64,000 bases of DNA from Anaeramoeba flamelloides (Eukaryota; Metamonada; Anaeramoebidae): the NCBI GenBank assembly GCA_027625915.1, contig JANTQA010000015.1:7531001-7595000 (forward strand), given 5' to 3'. Positions 16,921 through 30,159 of this stretch are shown in pieces. Position 1 is the first letter of the stretch. Every line of letters begins with the position of its first letter. The notes below the pieces were generated by a model, which saw only the letters and a program-made list of their open reading frames with translations, was not told the origin of the DNA and searched no databases. A program made the translations under genes and the position numbers.

Positions 16921-19865
16921 TTTTTTTTTTTAATTTTTTATTTTTTTTTGATCTTTGGGAAACTCAATGGATCAAAGTTTTATTTGTTGTCCCCCCTTAT
17001 AACTACCATCAAGTGTACATTTACCAATTAATATGGTTTCTTCTTCAACTTTTATTTTTCTTTTCAAAACGTTTTATTAAAAATTAAAAATAAGATAAGT
17101 TAAAAAAAATGATCTTTGAAAAAATATCAGATGAATAACTTCCTGAAAAAACCAGAAAATTTCAAAAACGCCGGAGTTGAAGCTTTTCTCATAGCTTTTT
17201 GTACACTAAAAGTTAATGAACATTTTTGATCAAGATATTAGCATTTGTGTAGCTAAAATTTTTTTTGATCAATAATCAATGAGAAGTTTACTACTCACCT
17301 AACCTAATCAAAAGCTAGTAAATTTTTTCAAAAGATTCCCCTATAACCCCCAAAAAATAACCAAAAAGAAAAATGGGGAAAAAAGGAAAGAAACGTATAT
17401 CCTATTTGTTATTTTTACTAAAAGAATATAAAATAATAATTTGAATTCTCTTCAAAATACTATACTATTCGATATGTTGTTAATTGCCATTCTTTTTTTC
17501 AATATTTTGTATTCTGATTAATAAAAAAAAATAAAAATATTGATCAATTCCTCCCTCTTCTTAAACTTGATGAAAATATGAAACATATTTTTCCTCTTCT
17601 GTTGGTATTCAGAAGGAAAACTTAAATATTTCAAATATTGATGAATATAAATGAAAAATATGAAAAAATAAAAAAAAAACAGTAACAACCCCTCGATCTT
17701 TTCCACTGATCAATGATAACTGAATTGAAATTATTCAAACGAAACAACATCCATTATTAAACTCCTAAAGCCACATTTCTCAGGAATAGAAAAATCAGAG
17801 CAACAAAAAATTGAAAAAATTCACATTTACAAATGTTTACGATTAAATTGTAAAATGTAGTAAAATTGATTATGCTTAAATTTTGGTTTCATTTGATGTT
17901 TTGTATTATATTTGAATTCTATAATCAAAACAATTTTTATATTTTCTTTTCCCTTTTATACATGAAGGAATAAATAAGTAAAATAATGTAAAATTTGAAA
18001 AGGAACAACTTTTCCTACTGTTTTACAATTAAAATAGATTTGGCTTTTATTTTCCGAAAAGGTGTATTCAATACGGCTTAATAATGTGCATATAAGGTGT
18101 TAAAAAATATTTGAGAATTATAGTTTTTATCGATTCAGTGTCCAATTGTTCTTTGTTAATTTGGATGAACTACAAGTTTCTCTTTTTCCAATTAAAAACT
18201 TTCATATAAATTTTAATACAGGAATACGTAAACTAAAAAAATCTTCTAACAAATTTAATAGCAAATTCAAAAGAATAATACAACATCTTGAAATTTAAAA
18301 ACAAAGTAAAAATCCGATTACAATAATAAAAAACTTACTTTTAATGCTATTTTCCGATTGAATTATTGTTTTTATCTGTTTGATCCATTTTTCTCATTTT
18401 TGTAAAGTTCGAGATACAACAAATTTCTGAATTGTTGCAAAAAAAAAATTCCATTGTTGAAGAAGAAAGAAATCTTATTAAATGTATGGAGAAAGTGTAC
18501 AAAATAAACTTTAAAAATGAAAACACTAAGTTTTGAAAAGAACCCAGTATAAAAAACCCCCTTAATTTTAAAAAAAATAAAATAATTATTTTATACTTGA
18601 AAAATAATATATTTTTTCATTCAAAGAATAATTCAGTAAAATTTTTTATTTTTATTAAACAAAAAAATCTGAGAAAAAAAACCAAACCATAAAATTAAAA
18701 AAACTCCCAAAATACCTATTTAAACCTGGCTAATTCAACTTATAATATAAAGAAATAATTTTTAATTTGATTATTTTTTATGAATAATTAATTACTGAAT
18801 CTTAATTTTTTCAGTAAGTCATTAAAAACACAAAGATTTAATTTTCAATAGACTTTGTTTTTATTTCTCATTTTTTTAAAGATTTTCAAACCAATAAAAA
18901 AAATTCAAATAAATAATTCGAATAAAAAAACAAATAATAGGTATTATCAAATAACTGATTTTAATACTAATAGATAGTTATATATACTCTGAATATTTGG
19001 AAAAGAAAATATTACCTAATCTTTTAAATTTCAAGAAATTAAATAAATATTTGTGAATAAAATAAAAGATCAATTTTTTTAGATCTTGAATGGGTTCAAG
19101 ATTTGATTTATTTTTTATGATATTTTTAAAATAAGATTAAAGGTTACAATGTTATTTGTTCATACTAAACCTGAAGGAAATTACAAAAAGTGAGATCTTG
19201 TCAAAATAAAAAGGTTTTGAGAATTTTCCTTTTTCTAATTTGATCCAAAAAATCAAAACAAAAGAATTTCGATCTTTTTACTGGAAATTAAAATTGGAAA
19301 AATTGAATTTCTTTTAAAAATGAAAAGTCATCTCTCTAAAGTTGATAAAAGAGGTAGATTATCGGGTTTACTCATATATTTGTGTTTGAAATTACTCTAT
19401 TACCTTTGGGATTAAAAATAAATAAGAGTTACTTGTTCTTTAATGTTGAAATTAAGATTTTTCAAAATGTGTTTCAAAACAACACACAAAACTCAAGAAA
19501 TTAGAACAATCTAGAAATAAAAAACATTAAAGTTAAATTTGGATCGGTGGAGGCGTAACCCGTGGTTTTGTTTTACATGTTGTTGGAGAAAATAAATAAG
19601 AGAGAAAAGAAAAGAAAAAGAGGTAAGGTAAAACATGTAATACATTTTATTAATCTACTTCAATTTAGCATCCATAAAGCAGAAAGAAACGACTTATCAA
19701 CACAAAAATCATTATTTGTAAAACCACAAATTAAGACACTTTTTTTGTTGCTAGAGCCCTTTTTGCCATTCCACAAAGTTATAAAAAAAGAATTTCAATA
19801 ATTCAAAGTTGGGGGATTGGATTAAAATTTTTTTTGTTTTGGATGCCTCGGTATTTCGAAACATT

Positions 19866-20453
19866 TTAATTTTTTTCTTCGATTGTTTTGGCTTTCCAAA
19901 ATAAGTCTCTTTGTTTTAACAGTTCTGTGTGCCACTGCTCAATTACTGTATTCTCAAAAATCATTCTTTTTTTAAAAAAGGATTTCAACCTGATTTCTTT
20001 TTTTGATTGTTTTTCATATTCAAAGGCTTGCTTAAGCATCTCAAATTTGTCTAATTGCTTTACTAATTTTGCTTCTTCCGTTTTGCCAGCCTCAAACTCT
20101 AACCATAACTCCTTAATGTCTTGTCCAACTTGCCCACCTTCAGTTTTTTCAAGTATTTCATATGCCTTTTTTTCCTTCTCGTATTTTGTCTCTGGATCAA
20201 GATCGGTTGGCGTGAAGTCGCCAACGATGCTCTCACCGATGTCATGAACCAAGGCCATTCTTAATGCTTTGTTTTGATCAAACTTGTTGGGGATGCTTGG
20301 GAAAAATAAAACAAGGAGTGCAGTGCGCCAGGAGTGCCCGGCAACAGATTCAGGCGAGGTTATACCACTACGCACCCAGCCAGTTCGAGGAAGCTGTTTT
20401 AATTGCGATGCAAGGCTTAAAAACTCAAAAATTTGGTTTGTATGATTTTCCAT
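19866..20453 (-). CDS. HD-domain 5'-deoxynucleotidase, HDDC2/YfbR type
   Basis: Intronless, 195 residues from the ATG at 20453, which starts the protein a few residues before the conserved LxLxxQLKxxPRTGWV block. The frame is open further upstream but that part has no family match. Metal ligands of the HD fold are visible: His40, His70-Asp71 (VHDIGES) and Asp135 (KQLDKFEM); Glu74 is the usual acidic partner. Human HDDC2 and E. coli YfbR remove the phosphate from deoxynucleoside 5'-monophosphates, a housekeeping role in nucleotide pools. Length matches the family (about 200). It has no operon-like partner and no sign of transfer. Confidence 0.93.
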   Translation of the reverse strand: MENHTNQIFEFLSLASQLKQLPRTGWVRSGITSPESVAGHSWRTALLVLFFPSIPNKFDQNKALRMALVHDIGESIVGDFTPTDLDPETKYEKEKKAYEILEKTEGGQVGQDIKELWLEFEAGKTEEAKLVKQLDKFEMLKQAFEYEKQSKKEIRLKSFFKKRMIFENTVIEQWHTELLKQRDLFWKAKTIEEKN

Positions 20454-22591
20454 TTGTAAAGAGAAGGCAATTCCAAAGATAACGATTCTAAAAAAATGAT
20501 AGGTAATTTTTTTCTTCTTTAAAACCAAATCAGAGATTGCTTTTTATTCACAGCCCAAACAGAAACTTTTAGTTTTTTAGTGACTCTTATTTTAAATACA
20601 AAAAAGTTCTCTATTTGTTCATAATGTACTTTTTAAGATCAAGAATTTGCTATTGATATTTGAATAGAAATAGGAAAAAATTATCTGCTTATTTTCCAAT
20701 TGTTCTTTAAAGGATCAAGTTTTCAAAGCAATAGATTGGGATAAGTGATCTTTTTTAATTTATTTGGTTCACCTTTGGACAGTATATTGTTGCCTATATT
20801 CACTAAACTAAAAACTCAAAATTTGCTCTGATAAATTACTGTGCCAATATGTCAGAGAATGGTTTGGGTGAGAGACACTTTTTGCACATCGGGTGTTGAG
20901 TGGTATTGGTACGAAATTATTTAATTATTACACCCTGTATGTCTTTTGTGTTCTTTTTCCTCAACAATTCATCTGCTTCCTGTTTGACTATTATGTTAAA
21001 TTCAAAATTTTTGATTTTTTGAGGTATTTTTTCCAGTTTTCTGGTTTTCACTTATTTTTCACAGACCCATATGAAGTGGTCTCTGTCATCAATTTTTTTG
21101 GTTAAATTGAATAAATTTTGGAATCTACCCCTTTTTGCTCTTTATGTGTACTAATTGAAACCATTTGTTAAAGAATTGAATTTGAATAGAGTTGTTGATT
21201 ATTTCTCGTTTAAATTACGTTGTTTCCATATCAAGTTGTCTGCAAATTAGTTAATTTTGATATCTCATTTGAATTTCCAGTTTCAGGGACCTTTTTATGA
21301 TTCAACTCTGTTTTAAATTGGCTTGATATCTGTCTTAATATTCCCCCTTAACATCTTCTTTTACCATGTTTGCATTTGATACTTTACTATTTTATCCTTT
21401 TTTAAATACTTACCATGACATTTAAGTTCTTATGATTTTGATTTTTCTGATGAAATCAACTTATCTTCTCAAAAACATCTATAAAGTGCAATTATTTCAA
21501 ATTTAGAATTTGATTTTTAAAAAGTAAAAACAAATTTTCTATACATACTTTTTTTTTTATGTTTCACATTTTGATAATTAACTCAAAAAATAATTTTTCC
21601 TTTTGTAATTTTTGACATATTTATCTTTTTTATTATTGATTTTTTTTTTTTTAAGATTGCTCACCAAAACCTTGAATTGAGAAATACTTACATCTATGGT
21701 AGATTTAATTATTAACCCATTTATTTTATTATTGAAATTCATATATTTGTTCAAAATATGTAAATATAAAAGAATAATTTTGTTTATTATTATTATTTTT
21801 TTTTATTAATTTTGTTCAAATAAAACACACACATGTATTGAAATAACCTTTATTTCTACCAAAGATAGCCAAAAAATTTCCCAATTTCAATTATTTTGTT
21901 TAATTGGACTTTGAATAGAAAATAACAAATAAGCAGAATAATACACTTCTAAGAATTGTTGATACCCGTCTGAAAGAAAACTAATAAATCAATAGATTTT
22001 CTTAAAAATTGAAAAACTCAACTTCTTAGGGAACCTATTGAGAAAAACAAGAATGTTCATTTTGATATTCTACTGATATTTGAATAATAAATAGGAAACA
22101 ATTTTGACTTCATTTTCAAGACTTTTCTTTTAGAAATCAATTCCCCAAACGAAGTAGGTTGGGATTAATGCCCACATTAAAAAAAAAAAAACACTATTTA
22201 TTTTAATCTTCAATTAAAAATCAACGAAAATTACAATAAAAATCAAAATGATTTCAATCCAATCATTTCCACAGTTTCAATAACATTAGAATAACACTTT
22301 TTTATTGAGTGACTATTGATTTTGCAATAAAATTAAAATTTGCAAAAAAATTGTAGCTTTTTTAAAAAAAAATCAAAAATTAGAACAAAGCACAAAAAAC
22401 AAAATGTTCAAAAATGATTTCAATTTTCTGAAATAAAATTTTTCTTCTAATATCAATTCAAGTACTTTAAACATATGTAATTATTTGTTTACAACTATAC
22501 CCGATTAACTGGAAAATATTCTATAATATGAAATTATAAATAGTAAAAACAACCAATAAAATAAATAATCTCTGTTAAGTAATAAAAATTA
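20454..22591. other. Intergenic region with one TIR-element copy
   Basis: About 2.1 kb between two minus-strand genes. The right 650 bp (21860-22515) is a copy of the CAGTCAAA-ended repeat; I see nothing definable in the rest. Confidence 0.55.
21860..22515. repeat. Copy of the CAGTCAAA-ended repeat family
   Basis: Long, patchy similarity in order to 51508-52182: CAGAATAATA, AATTGTTGATA, CTGAAAGAAAACTAAT, CTATTGAGAAAAACAAGA, TTTTGACTTCATTTTC, CATTTCCACAGTT and a right end ACTGGAAAAT. The terminal repeats are decayed, so this looks like an old copy. Confidence 0.7.
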
Positions 22592-25500
22592 TTATTTATT
22601 ATTATTTTTATTATCATTTAATTCTTTAATTCTGTCACTTTTCATTTCTTTTTTTTCTTTTAAAATTTTTTTTAAATTTAGGGAAAATTCTTTTGGTAAT
22701 AATTCAAGAATGTCTTGCATCAATTGAAAATATTTATCATATAATACCCAATCATCATATTGGATTGCAACATTTAATCTTTTATTTAATCTCATAAAAA
22801 TATTGATTTTTTCAGGGTCGTCACCCTCTTTAAACAACTCTTGTACATCGATATGAGACACAGATTTTCTCCAAAAATTCCAAAACACTTCTGAACACAT
22901 GTCACGTTTTTTTTGATACCAAACTTGGAAAGTCTTTGTATGGATGAATTTTCGATAAAGATGTCCACAATCAGAGACCTCATGCTTTTCAAAGGGTGTT
23001 TTTTTTGGATTATCAACAAAATTTTTTATATATTCGTTTTCATTAAATCCCTCTATTACAATTCTTGAATAAAAAGGTTCAAATTCTGCAAAATTTGGGA
23101 GCAATGTGTTAATATATTCCTCTAAAGGAGTAGTAAAATCGTTTGTAAAAGAGAAAAAATAATCTCTTATTGCGATAGATTTTTGTGAATATTCTTGATC
23201 CCTACTTACATTTTTTTGAATTTTATTAAGCCATTTTAGCATCTTTTTATGTACAAGCACAACAGGTTTAGAATCCATAAATAAGCCTTCTTTGACTCGA
23301 TCACGCCTTTTTTTTTTCTTTTCTCTATTTTTATTAATTAAAATTAGTATATATATATTTCCGATTAATTAGATTTAAATAAAGATATTTTATAATAAAT
23401 TTCCACCTCTTTTTTACAAATAGCTTATTCAATACAAAATCCAAAAAATTAATTCACAAATTATCTGTTTCTTTTTATTTTTTATTTTGTTTTATAAATT
23501 ATTATAATCTTAATCCTCATAAAACTTTTTAAATATACAAAATTATTAACGATCATTTATTGATTCTTCATAATAATTCAATTTGTATTTTTTGTAAGAT
23601 ATTAAAAAATAAAATCTGTTTTCGTCAAAGAGGAGTATCCAAAAAAAACATTTTTTTCTAAAAATCAAATATTTTATACAAATAAAGGTTGAAGATTAAA
23701 TAAGAAATAACTAGAATAATAAACATCAAAGAATAATTGATACCCACCCGAAATAAAACTAATAAATCAATAGATTTAGTTAAAAATAGAAAAACTCTAA
23801 TTCTTTGGTGCCCTATTGAGAAAAACAACATTTTTCATTTTGATCTCATATTGAAGATCAAATAAAATTCCAATAGAGAAATCAAAATGATTTCTCTACA
23901 ATCATTTTGACCTTTACCCCAATAACGTTAGAATAACGCGTTGTTACCCAGTGACCATCGATCTTGTAAAATAAAAAAAAATTTTTTTAAATGAATTAGG
24001 TATCAAAAAAAAATCAAAAAAAAATTGGAATAAATGATTTCAATTTTTGAATTTTCAAAATAAATTTTTTCTAATATCCATTCAAATACTTTAAATACAT
24101 GTATTTCACTCATTAAAACTGGCCCCATTTTGAAAAATGGTTTAAAAGATATTAAAATATCTGATCTCAATTTTATAAATTATTTTTTAGTGTTCAAAAA
24201 ATTGGTTGTTTATTATTTTTCTTTTTGATCCTAAAAAAATATTTTTCCTAAGATGTTTCATCTCATCAAAATTTCATATAGAATAAAAAACTTATAAGTG
24301 TATTTTATTGTTTAAAAAATCTTTTATATCCATACCAGATTGGATTTTTTTTATTTAAATTTGTCATTCATTGTATTTATTCTCCAAAAAAAGTGCAATT
24401 TTTTTTTTTTTTTAATTTTTTAGAAATATTTTAATGAACATATTTTGAAATAAAGGCATAATATTGATTGAATTTGAATTAATATTTCACTTAATTTGAT
24501 ATTTTTAATTTATGAATAGATCCACAAACAAAGAGGATTTTTATTTTTTTCTGTTTTCCCCCTGGCCAAATTTTCCTTATTTAGGGAAGAAGAGTTACAA
24601 AGGAAAAAGATCAAGTGATTACTTAATAATACTGAGACACTGAAACACAAAAGTATGAGTAACTTGAAAATAAAAACTAAAAAGAAAAGACAAAAAATAT
24701 CCAAAGGTTTGTAGCAAATAATAAGATCAAAAAGAAAAAATAAATTACAACAGTTCAACTACGATCAATTTGAATATTTATGATCAATTACCAAATTAAA
24801 TTAAATTAACCATAATCATTGTGAATGTTATTTTGGATGTGTAATTAATTAAAAATATCATTTTTTTTTTGATTTTTTATCAAATATTTGTTATAAAACA
24901 TTTTTAAATTTCTTTCTTTTTTTTTCTTTTTCTTTTTTCCTTTCTTCTTTTTAATTTTTTGTTTTTGCTTTTGAACCATATAGAAAATTTGGGTATACAT
25001 TCTCCTTGAACAATTGTGAAATCTATGATTTTATGCTTAAATCACCTTTTAGGGAATTTAAGTAAAAGGGCATTTAGAGTGTAATTTAAAATTCTTCAAA
25101 TATTAAAAAAAAACAAAGAGGATTTTTTACTGGTTTGCTGGACTCTTTGGGAGAAATAGAGTTTAGGTTTATAATTCCCATCTAGAAATTTAAGTATAAG
25201 GTTATGTAGAGCATAATTTGCACTTTTTATTCAATAAATAAAAAAAAACAAAAATATTATTTGTAATGTAAAAAAAAATCCCCCACTTTTTTGGGAATAC
25301 CTTATATTTAAATACCATTCCAAAAATTTGATATCCTAACCATAAAAAACGAGGAAAAAAAAATCACAATGTTTTCTATTTTTCAAAATGTAATTTTAAA
25401 TTATTTGTACAATTTACCCATTATTAATAATAGTATATATAACCCAGTACTATCCAAACAAAAGAGAAAAAAAAAAAAAGGAAAAAATAAAAATTCCTGT

Positions 25501-28267
25501 CACTAGCATGAAAAAATAAAATTGAAAAAAAAAAAGTTAGACAAAACTACACCATTAAATGACCTTTCATCTTACTTAATAAAGTTTATTTACAATATAA
25601 TTAAAATTACAGAACTTTAAATTCATGAGATTATTGTATTTATTGTTGTTAGTATAAACAACTTTTTTAAAAGTCTCTAGTCTAGAAAAAAAGGCATTTT
25701 TAGGTAAAAAATTCCAAATAAACTGAGGAAAGAATTATAGTTTAATTCAACTTGGAGATATTTAGTTTGATAGGTAATAACGAATAGTTTTGAAAATATT
25801 ATACTCATCTAATAAAATTGAAACAGAGAAAAAAATTCCTGATAATAATTATTGAGAGTGTCCGTAGAGTGCCGTAGAATACCTAGCTTTTCTTGAGGTT
25901 TTCTGTTTTATTAGTAAAGTGTTCTATGTTTTTTTTTGAGGTTTTCTATTTTATTTGTGAAGTGTTTTAGGTTTTTTTTTACTTTAGAAATAAACAGAAA
26001 ATTTATTAAAATTTTCGGTTTATTTCTAAAGTAAAAAAAACCAAACGAAAATCTATTGATTTTCCACATAAATAGAAAACTCAAAAAAACCTAACGAAAA
26101 TCTATCGATTTTCCTAATAAAACAGAAAACCTCAAGAAAATCTCACGGGGGTTTTCCAGAATTCAAAAGAATTGAGTAAAATCATATAGATTGTACTCTA
26201 TTCTTTTAAATTCTGGAAAACCTAACGAAAAGTGTCCATAGAGTGCCTATGTTTTTTTTACTTTTTGAAATAAACCGAAAATTTTTTAAATTTTCTGTTT
26301 ATTACAAAAATTAAAAAAAAGCTAACGGCGGTTTTCCAGAATTAAAAAGAATAAAGTAAAATCAAATAGATTTTACTCGATTCTTTTGAATCCTGGAAAA
26401 CTTAAACGGAAAATCAAAAAAAAAAATATTTTTTTCAATTTATATTCAATAAATAATTCCATAATAGTCAAAATAATTGGTTATCCGTTTGAAAGATATT
26501 TATTAAATTTAAAATATTTTTAAAATATATTATTATAACCTTTTAACTGTGAAAATAAAAATATTGCAAATTTTTTACTATTAATTTTGAAAGAAATCTT
26601 AGTGGAAAATTGAATTTTCCAACTTAAATTGTTAAATATCTTCAAAATAATTTTTGATCCAAGATCTATTATTAACCAATAGTGTTTATTATAAGTGAAG
26701 TTATCAAAAGGTGAACAATTAACAAATGTTTAATTATTTTTGAAAAAAATTTTTTCATGATTGTGGTGTGTAAAAAATTGATGAAACGAGCGGAACAAAA
26801 AATCTATTGGTAAATTTGTTGAAATTTCACCAAAAAATATTGATCAGTGAAATGGTAGATACCATCCTTTAATCTTAGGCATTTTTCTATTTAGCTGAGC
26901 CCAGTACTAGCTGTATATATTAATTATTGGAAAAGGGTTGGTTTGAAACACTATCAAAAAAAAAACAAAAAAACAATTAAACTAAAAAATACCTACATTT
27001 CTTTTTCAGGGACGCCAATAAATAAATGGTTTGGCCAATAATATAATTCGTTTGAACCTAATTCATAATCTGTTGTACCAATAATGATACTTTTTCTTTT
27101 TGGATGGTGCTTTGGCAAAATGCTTTGAGGAGAAAAATCAATAGATGATATTTTGTTCCAATTCGAGTCGTATTTTGTAAAATAAGGAATAACTAGTCCT
27201 TGGTATTGGAAGGGATAAATTAAACTACAGAGCACACGGACAACTTGAGAGCAAATTTCTGGTTGTGGAGAAAAGACAACAATGGGCTCCCCTGTAATTA
27301 CCAACTGCCATAGTTTCCAAAATTCATTAAAACACGATGACAGCAATGAAGCAACGTCTAAATCTAAGCCCATGTACTCCTGATAACACAAAACTTCACC
27401 ACTATTTTCAAAAATTGATTTTGCCTCACCAGGTACAAAGACACGAAGCTTTTGTTCTTGTGTTAATGGGAAATCTGAATAGCAGTGATCAATTTCTAAT
27501 TTCTTTGGATAGCTTTCTGCAATAAAGTCATACCATTCCTCTAATTTGCCGGGATCGTCAAGAATTTCTGGCCCTAATTCTTCTAAGAGCCGAAAAAATA
27601 AAGATTCCCATGGGTGCTCTGACAAAATCACTACACTCCTTCCTCCAGATTGGATTAATTCCTTCCCACATTTCTCTTCTGGATCAGGATCAGGATCAGA
27701 TTCAGATTCAGACTCTGAATCGATCAGGTCCCAGTTGTCTTGCTCGAAATTTTGTTTTCCATTTTTTTCTTCTTCAGACATTTCCTTTAATTCGTCTTTT
27801 TTTTTCTCTTTCTCATCCTCTTCGTAGCCATTGTCCGTATCCTCTTCAGAACTTGTAGATGACCAAAGGCTCAATGTTGGTGGTGGGAGGTTAGAAGGTG
27901 TTGAATCATAATATACATAACCATGCAAAATATTTTCTCCTCGTTGTAATGTAAAGGAGTAAAATTGGTCAACCACATGACCAGCAACTCGAGGAAACGA
28001 TAATGAAAATCTGTTGTTGTTTTTGTTTTTCATTTTGGTTTAATAGGAATTATATTTTTACATTTATTGTGTTTTGTTTTGAAGTTTCAAATAAAAAAAG
28101 AAAGGAAATTGATAAAAAACTATTAAAATAACTTTAAGATTGAATTACAAGCTTTTCAATTCGTTTTGAGTAAAATCAACAGTTGGGTAAATATGGATTA
28201 ATTGGTTTTCTAGTGATGAGTGATATTCAAAATAACATACACATTTAACCCATTCTTCAATTTGCAT
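22592..28267 (-). CDS. DENND6: DENND6 (FAM116) DENN-domain Rab exchange factor, three exons
   Basis: Exons 28267-28149, 28010-26997 and 23324-22592, both introns phase 2, give 621 residues (human DENND6A has 608). Exon 1 supplies the uDENN start (EEWVKCVCYFEY then HIYP), exon 2 the rest of uDENN and the central DENN (LWQLVITGEP, YFTKYDSNW, GTTDYEL, YWPNHLFIGVPE), and exon 3 the dDENN (FTTPLEEYINTLLP, LYRKFIHTKTFQVWY, ELLPKEF). An acidic low-complexity insert with Ser-Glu and Asp-Pro repeats sits at about 90-165. DENND6 proteins catalyse GDP-GTP exchange on endosomal Rabs (Rab14 in animals). Intron 1 is 138 bp; intron 2 is 3672 bp and packed with repeats. Joins are supported by phase and by gapless alignment to the family across both junctions. 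Confidence 0.92.
23622..24145. repeat. Copy of the CAGTCAAA-ended repeat, in DENND6 intron 2
   Basis: Starts at GTCAAAGAGG and ends near AACTGGCCCCATTTTG; internal blocks match 51508-52182 in the same order and orientation, with an internal gap. Confidence 0.65.
24530..25110. repeat. Dispersed repeat D, copy 1, in DENND6 intron 2
   Basis: Inverted copy of about 49190-49735. Shared blocks include AAGAAGAGTTACAAAG, AAAGATCAAGTG, GAGTAACTTGAAAA, CAAAGGTTTG and ATTGTGAAATCTATGATTTTA read on opposite strands. No protein seen; the open frame at 24510-24758 lies in it and is not convincing. Confidence 0.7.
25495..26405. repeat. Composite fold-back repeat, in DENND6 intron 2
   Basis: The left 370 bp match 37265-37620 (TATTTATTGTTGTTA, AGTCTCTAGTC, AATAGTTTTGAAA). 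From 25855 comes a chain of fold-backs: GTGTCCGTAGAGTGCC ends, an AACCGAAAATT/AATTTTCGGTT hairpin, and two copies of the CCAGAATTCAAAAGAAT palindrome (about 26150-26225 and 26330-26405). Confidence 0.7.
26406..26996 (-). other. Remainder of DENND6 intron 2
   Basis: AT-rich intron sequence up to the donor GTAGGT at 26996. Apart from a small AGCTGAGCCCAGTACTAGCT palindrome near 26894 I see nothing. Confidence 0.55.
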
Positions 28268-29305
28268 TTGGAAAAAGTCAAAAAATTCAAAAAATGAACA
28301 TTTTTCCAGATTCTTTTTTTGCCTCGTATTTTTTTTTTTAATTTTATGAAAGAAATGTCAAAATTATTATCCTTTATATTGGAGAAAACAGTTTATGGTA
28401 TAAGATATTTAACTGATATCAATTTTTTGCTTAATTTCATTTATCTTTTTTTCAATAAGATATTTGCTGTAATCGATTGGAATTTATGATCTCTATTTAT
28501 ATATTTTGCCCTTTTTATATATATAGTAGATATAATTGTATATTTTAGGGAAACTAAGAATTCTAAATGGAATAAAGGAGGAACCTGAATGAAAATGTAA
28601 TAAAAATTGTTTTTTCATTAATTTATTCAAATAACAGTCAAGAAAAAGTGACTGAACAAAGTATAAAAAAAAGTTTTACAAGTAACTTTTGTGAGGAATT
28701 GAGAATTTTTTATATAAAAAAATCATTGAGAGAGTTGTTTAATCTCCCAAAATTTTGAATGTGAGATAATTGGTTATAATTAGTTAAATATTTTAGGTTT
28801 TCAATATCAATTCTTCCCAAATTTATTCATATATTTTTCTAAACTTTTCAATTCCTTTTTAAAAAATTTTAAAAAATTATTTTTAGAGTAAAATTAACTT
28901 CAAAAACTGACATTGTCTTTTTTTTTTTTTTAACATCTTGATTCATTTAAAACTTTTTTATTATTTACTTTCATATATTTTCAGAAAAAAAATGTTCATT
29001 TTTTAAAAATATTTCTTTTTGAAAGCATTTCACTTTTAAAATCGAATAAGAAAAAAAGATACTTCTTGGAACTTTTTCAAAAAAAATCAATGTTGATTTG
29101 TAATTGAATATAATCAATTTTACTTTATTATTTTGAAAAATGAAATATTTCTTCTTTTTATCTTTGATTAATTTGAAAATAAAAAAAATATTGATGGAGT
29201 ATAAGAAATCAACACTTTATACATCTAAATACACATACTTTTATTAATTCTCTAAAAAAGTTATTATATAAAAAGTGATTCAAATAAAAAAAATAATCCA
29301 TGCCC

Positions 29306-29306
<1 letters not shown>

Positions 29307-29343
<37 letters not shown>
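29307..29343. repeat. Poly(A) run of 37 bases
   Basis: Uninterrupted adenine homopolymer, the longest in the window. Could be the tail of a retroposed sequence or simple slippage; nothing recognisable precedes it. Confidence 0.9.
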
Positions 29344-29345
<2 letters not shown>

Positions 29346-29514
29346 AAAAAAAGAGTAAAAAAATAACTAACTCAAATAAATAAAAATAACATCAATAAGA
29401 TCAAAGATATTTATCAAAATAGGAATTCATTAATTATTTCGTTTCTAAAAGATATAAAAAAAATATGTTTCTTTATCTAAAATTTCAAAAAAAAATTTAG
29501 AAATGAGGGAAGTA

Positions 29515-30010
29515 TCGAAGAGTGCCATCAAGTGTCGTTGGGGTCCTTCAAGTACCTAGTTTTTTCTAGAATTTAAAAGAATAAATTAAAATCAAATATT
29601 TTCTCAATTCTTTCAAATTCTAAAAAAGTTAACAGCAGTTTTTTTTATTTATGAAATAAAGAAAAAAATTATTAAATTGTGTTTGTTTTACTTAAAGTAG
29701 AAAAAAAAAATAACATTTTTCTTGCAATTTTCTGTTTTATTTGTTAAGTGTTCTATGTTTTTTTGAGGTTTACTATTTTATTTAGAAAATCTATTGATTT
29801 TCAAAATAAATAGAAAACCCAAAAAAAAACCAACGAAAATCCATTGATTTTATAAATTAACTGAAAATACAAGAAATACTAATAAAGAGATTCCAAAATA
29901 TAAATAATTGAGTCGAATATTTGTATTATACTCGATTGGTTAATTTACCTGACAACCTAATGCAATTTTTTTTAATTTGAAAGAATTCAATAAAATCAAA
30001 GATTTTACAA
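29515..30010. repeat. Decayed fold-back array
   Basis: Carries the family ends (GAGTGCCATCAAGTG, TCAAGTACCTAG) and weakened copies of the AATTCAAAAGAAT palindrome; more diverged than the copies at 25.9 and 37.6 kb. Confidence 0.55.
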
Positions 30011-30159
30011 TATAATTTAAAATTTAAAAAAAACATAACAGTTATAAGGGGAAACTGATTTAAACCCTTTAAAATAAAAATAAAATAATTTTTTTGTCAT
30101 ACGTTTTTGAAATAAAAGCAACCATATTATAAATAATCTCCCGTTTCGTAGAAATTTTC

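Larger units (their letters stand above)
15974..19865. other. Intergenic region, decayed repeats
   Basis: About 3.9 kb with no recognisable gene. It holds the second copy of the 320-bp repeat (16300-16615) followed directly by a partial copy of the 1.25-kb element (16615-16920). The rest is AT-rich sequence in which I see nothing. Confidence 0.6.

Noticed and set aside
26406-26480. A third tRNA-like module next to the fold-backs at 26 kb
   Set aside because: No A-box or B-box-like sequence after the last fold-back; that copy seems to lack the module.
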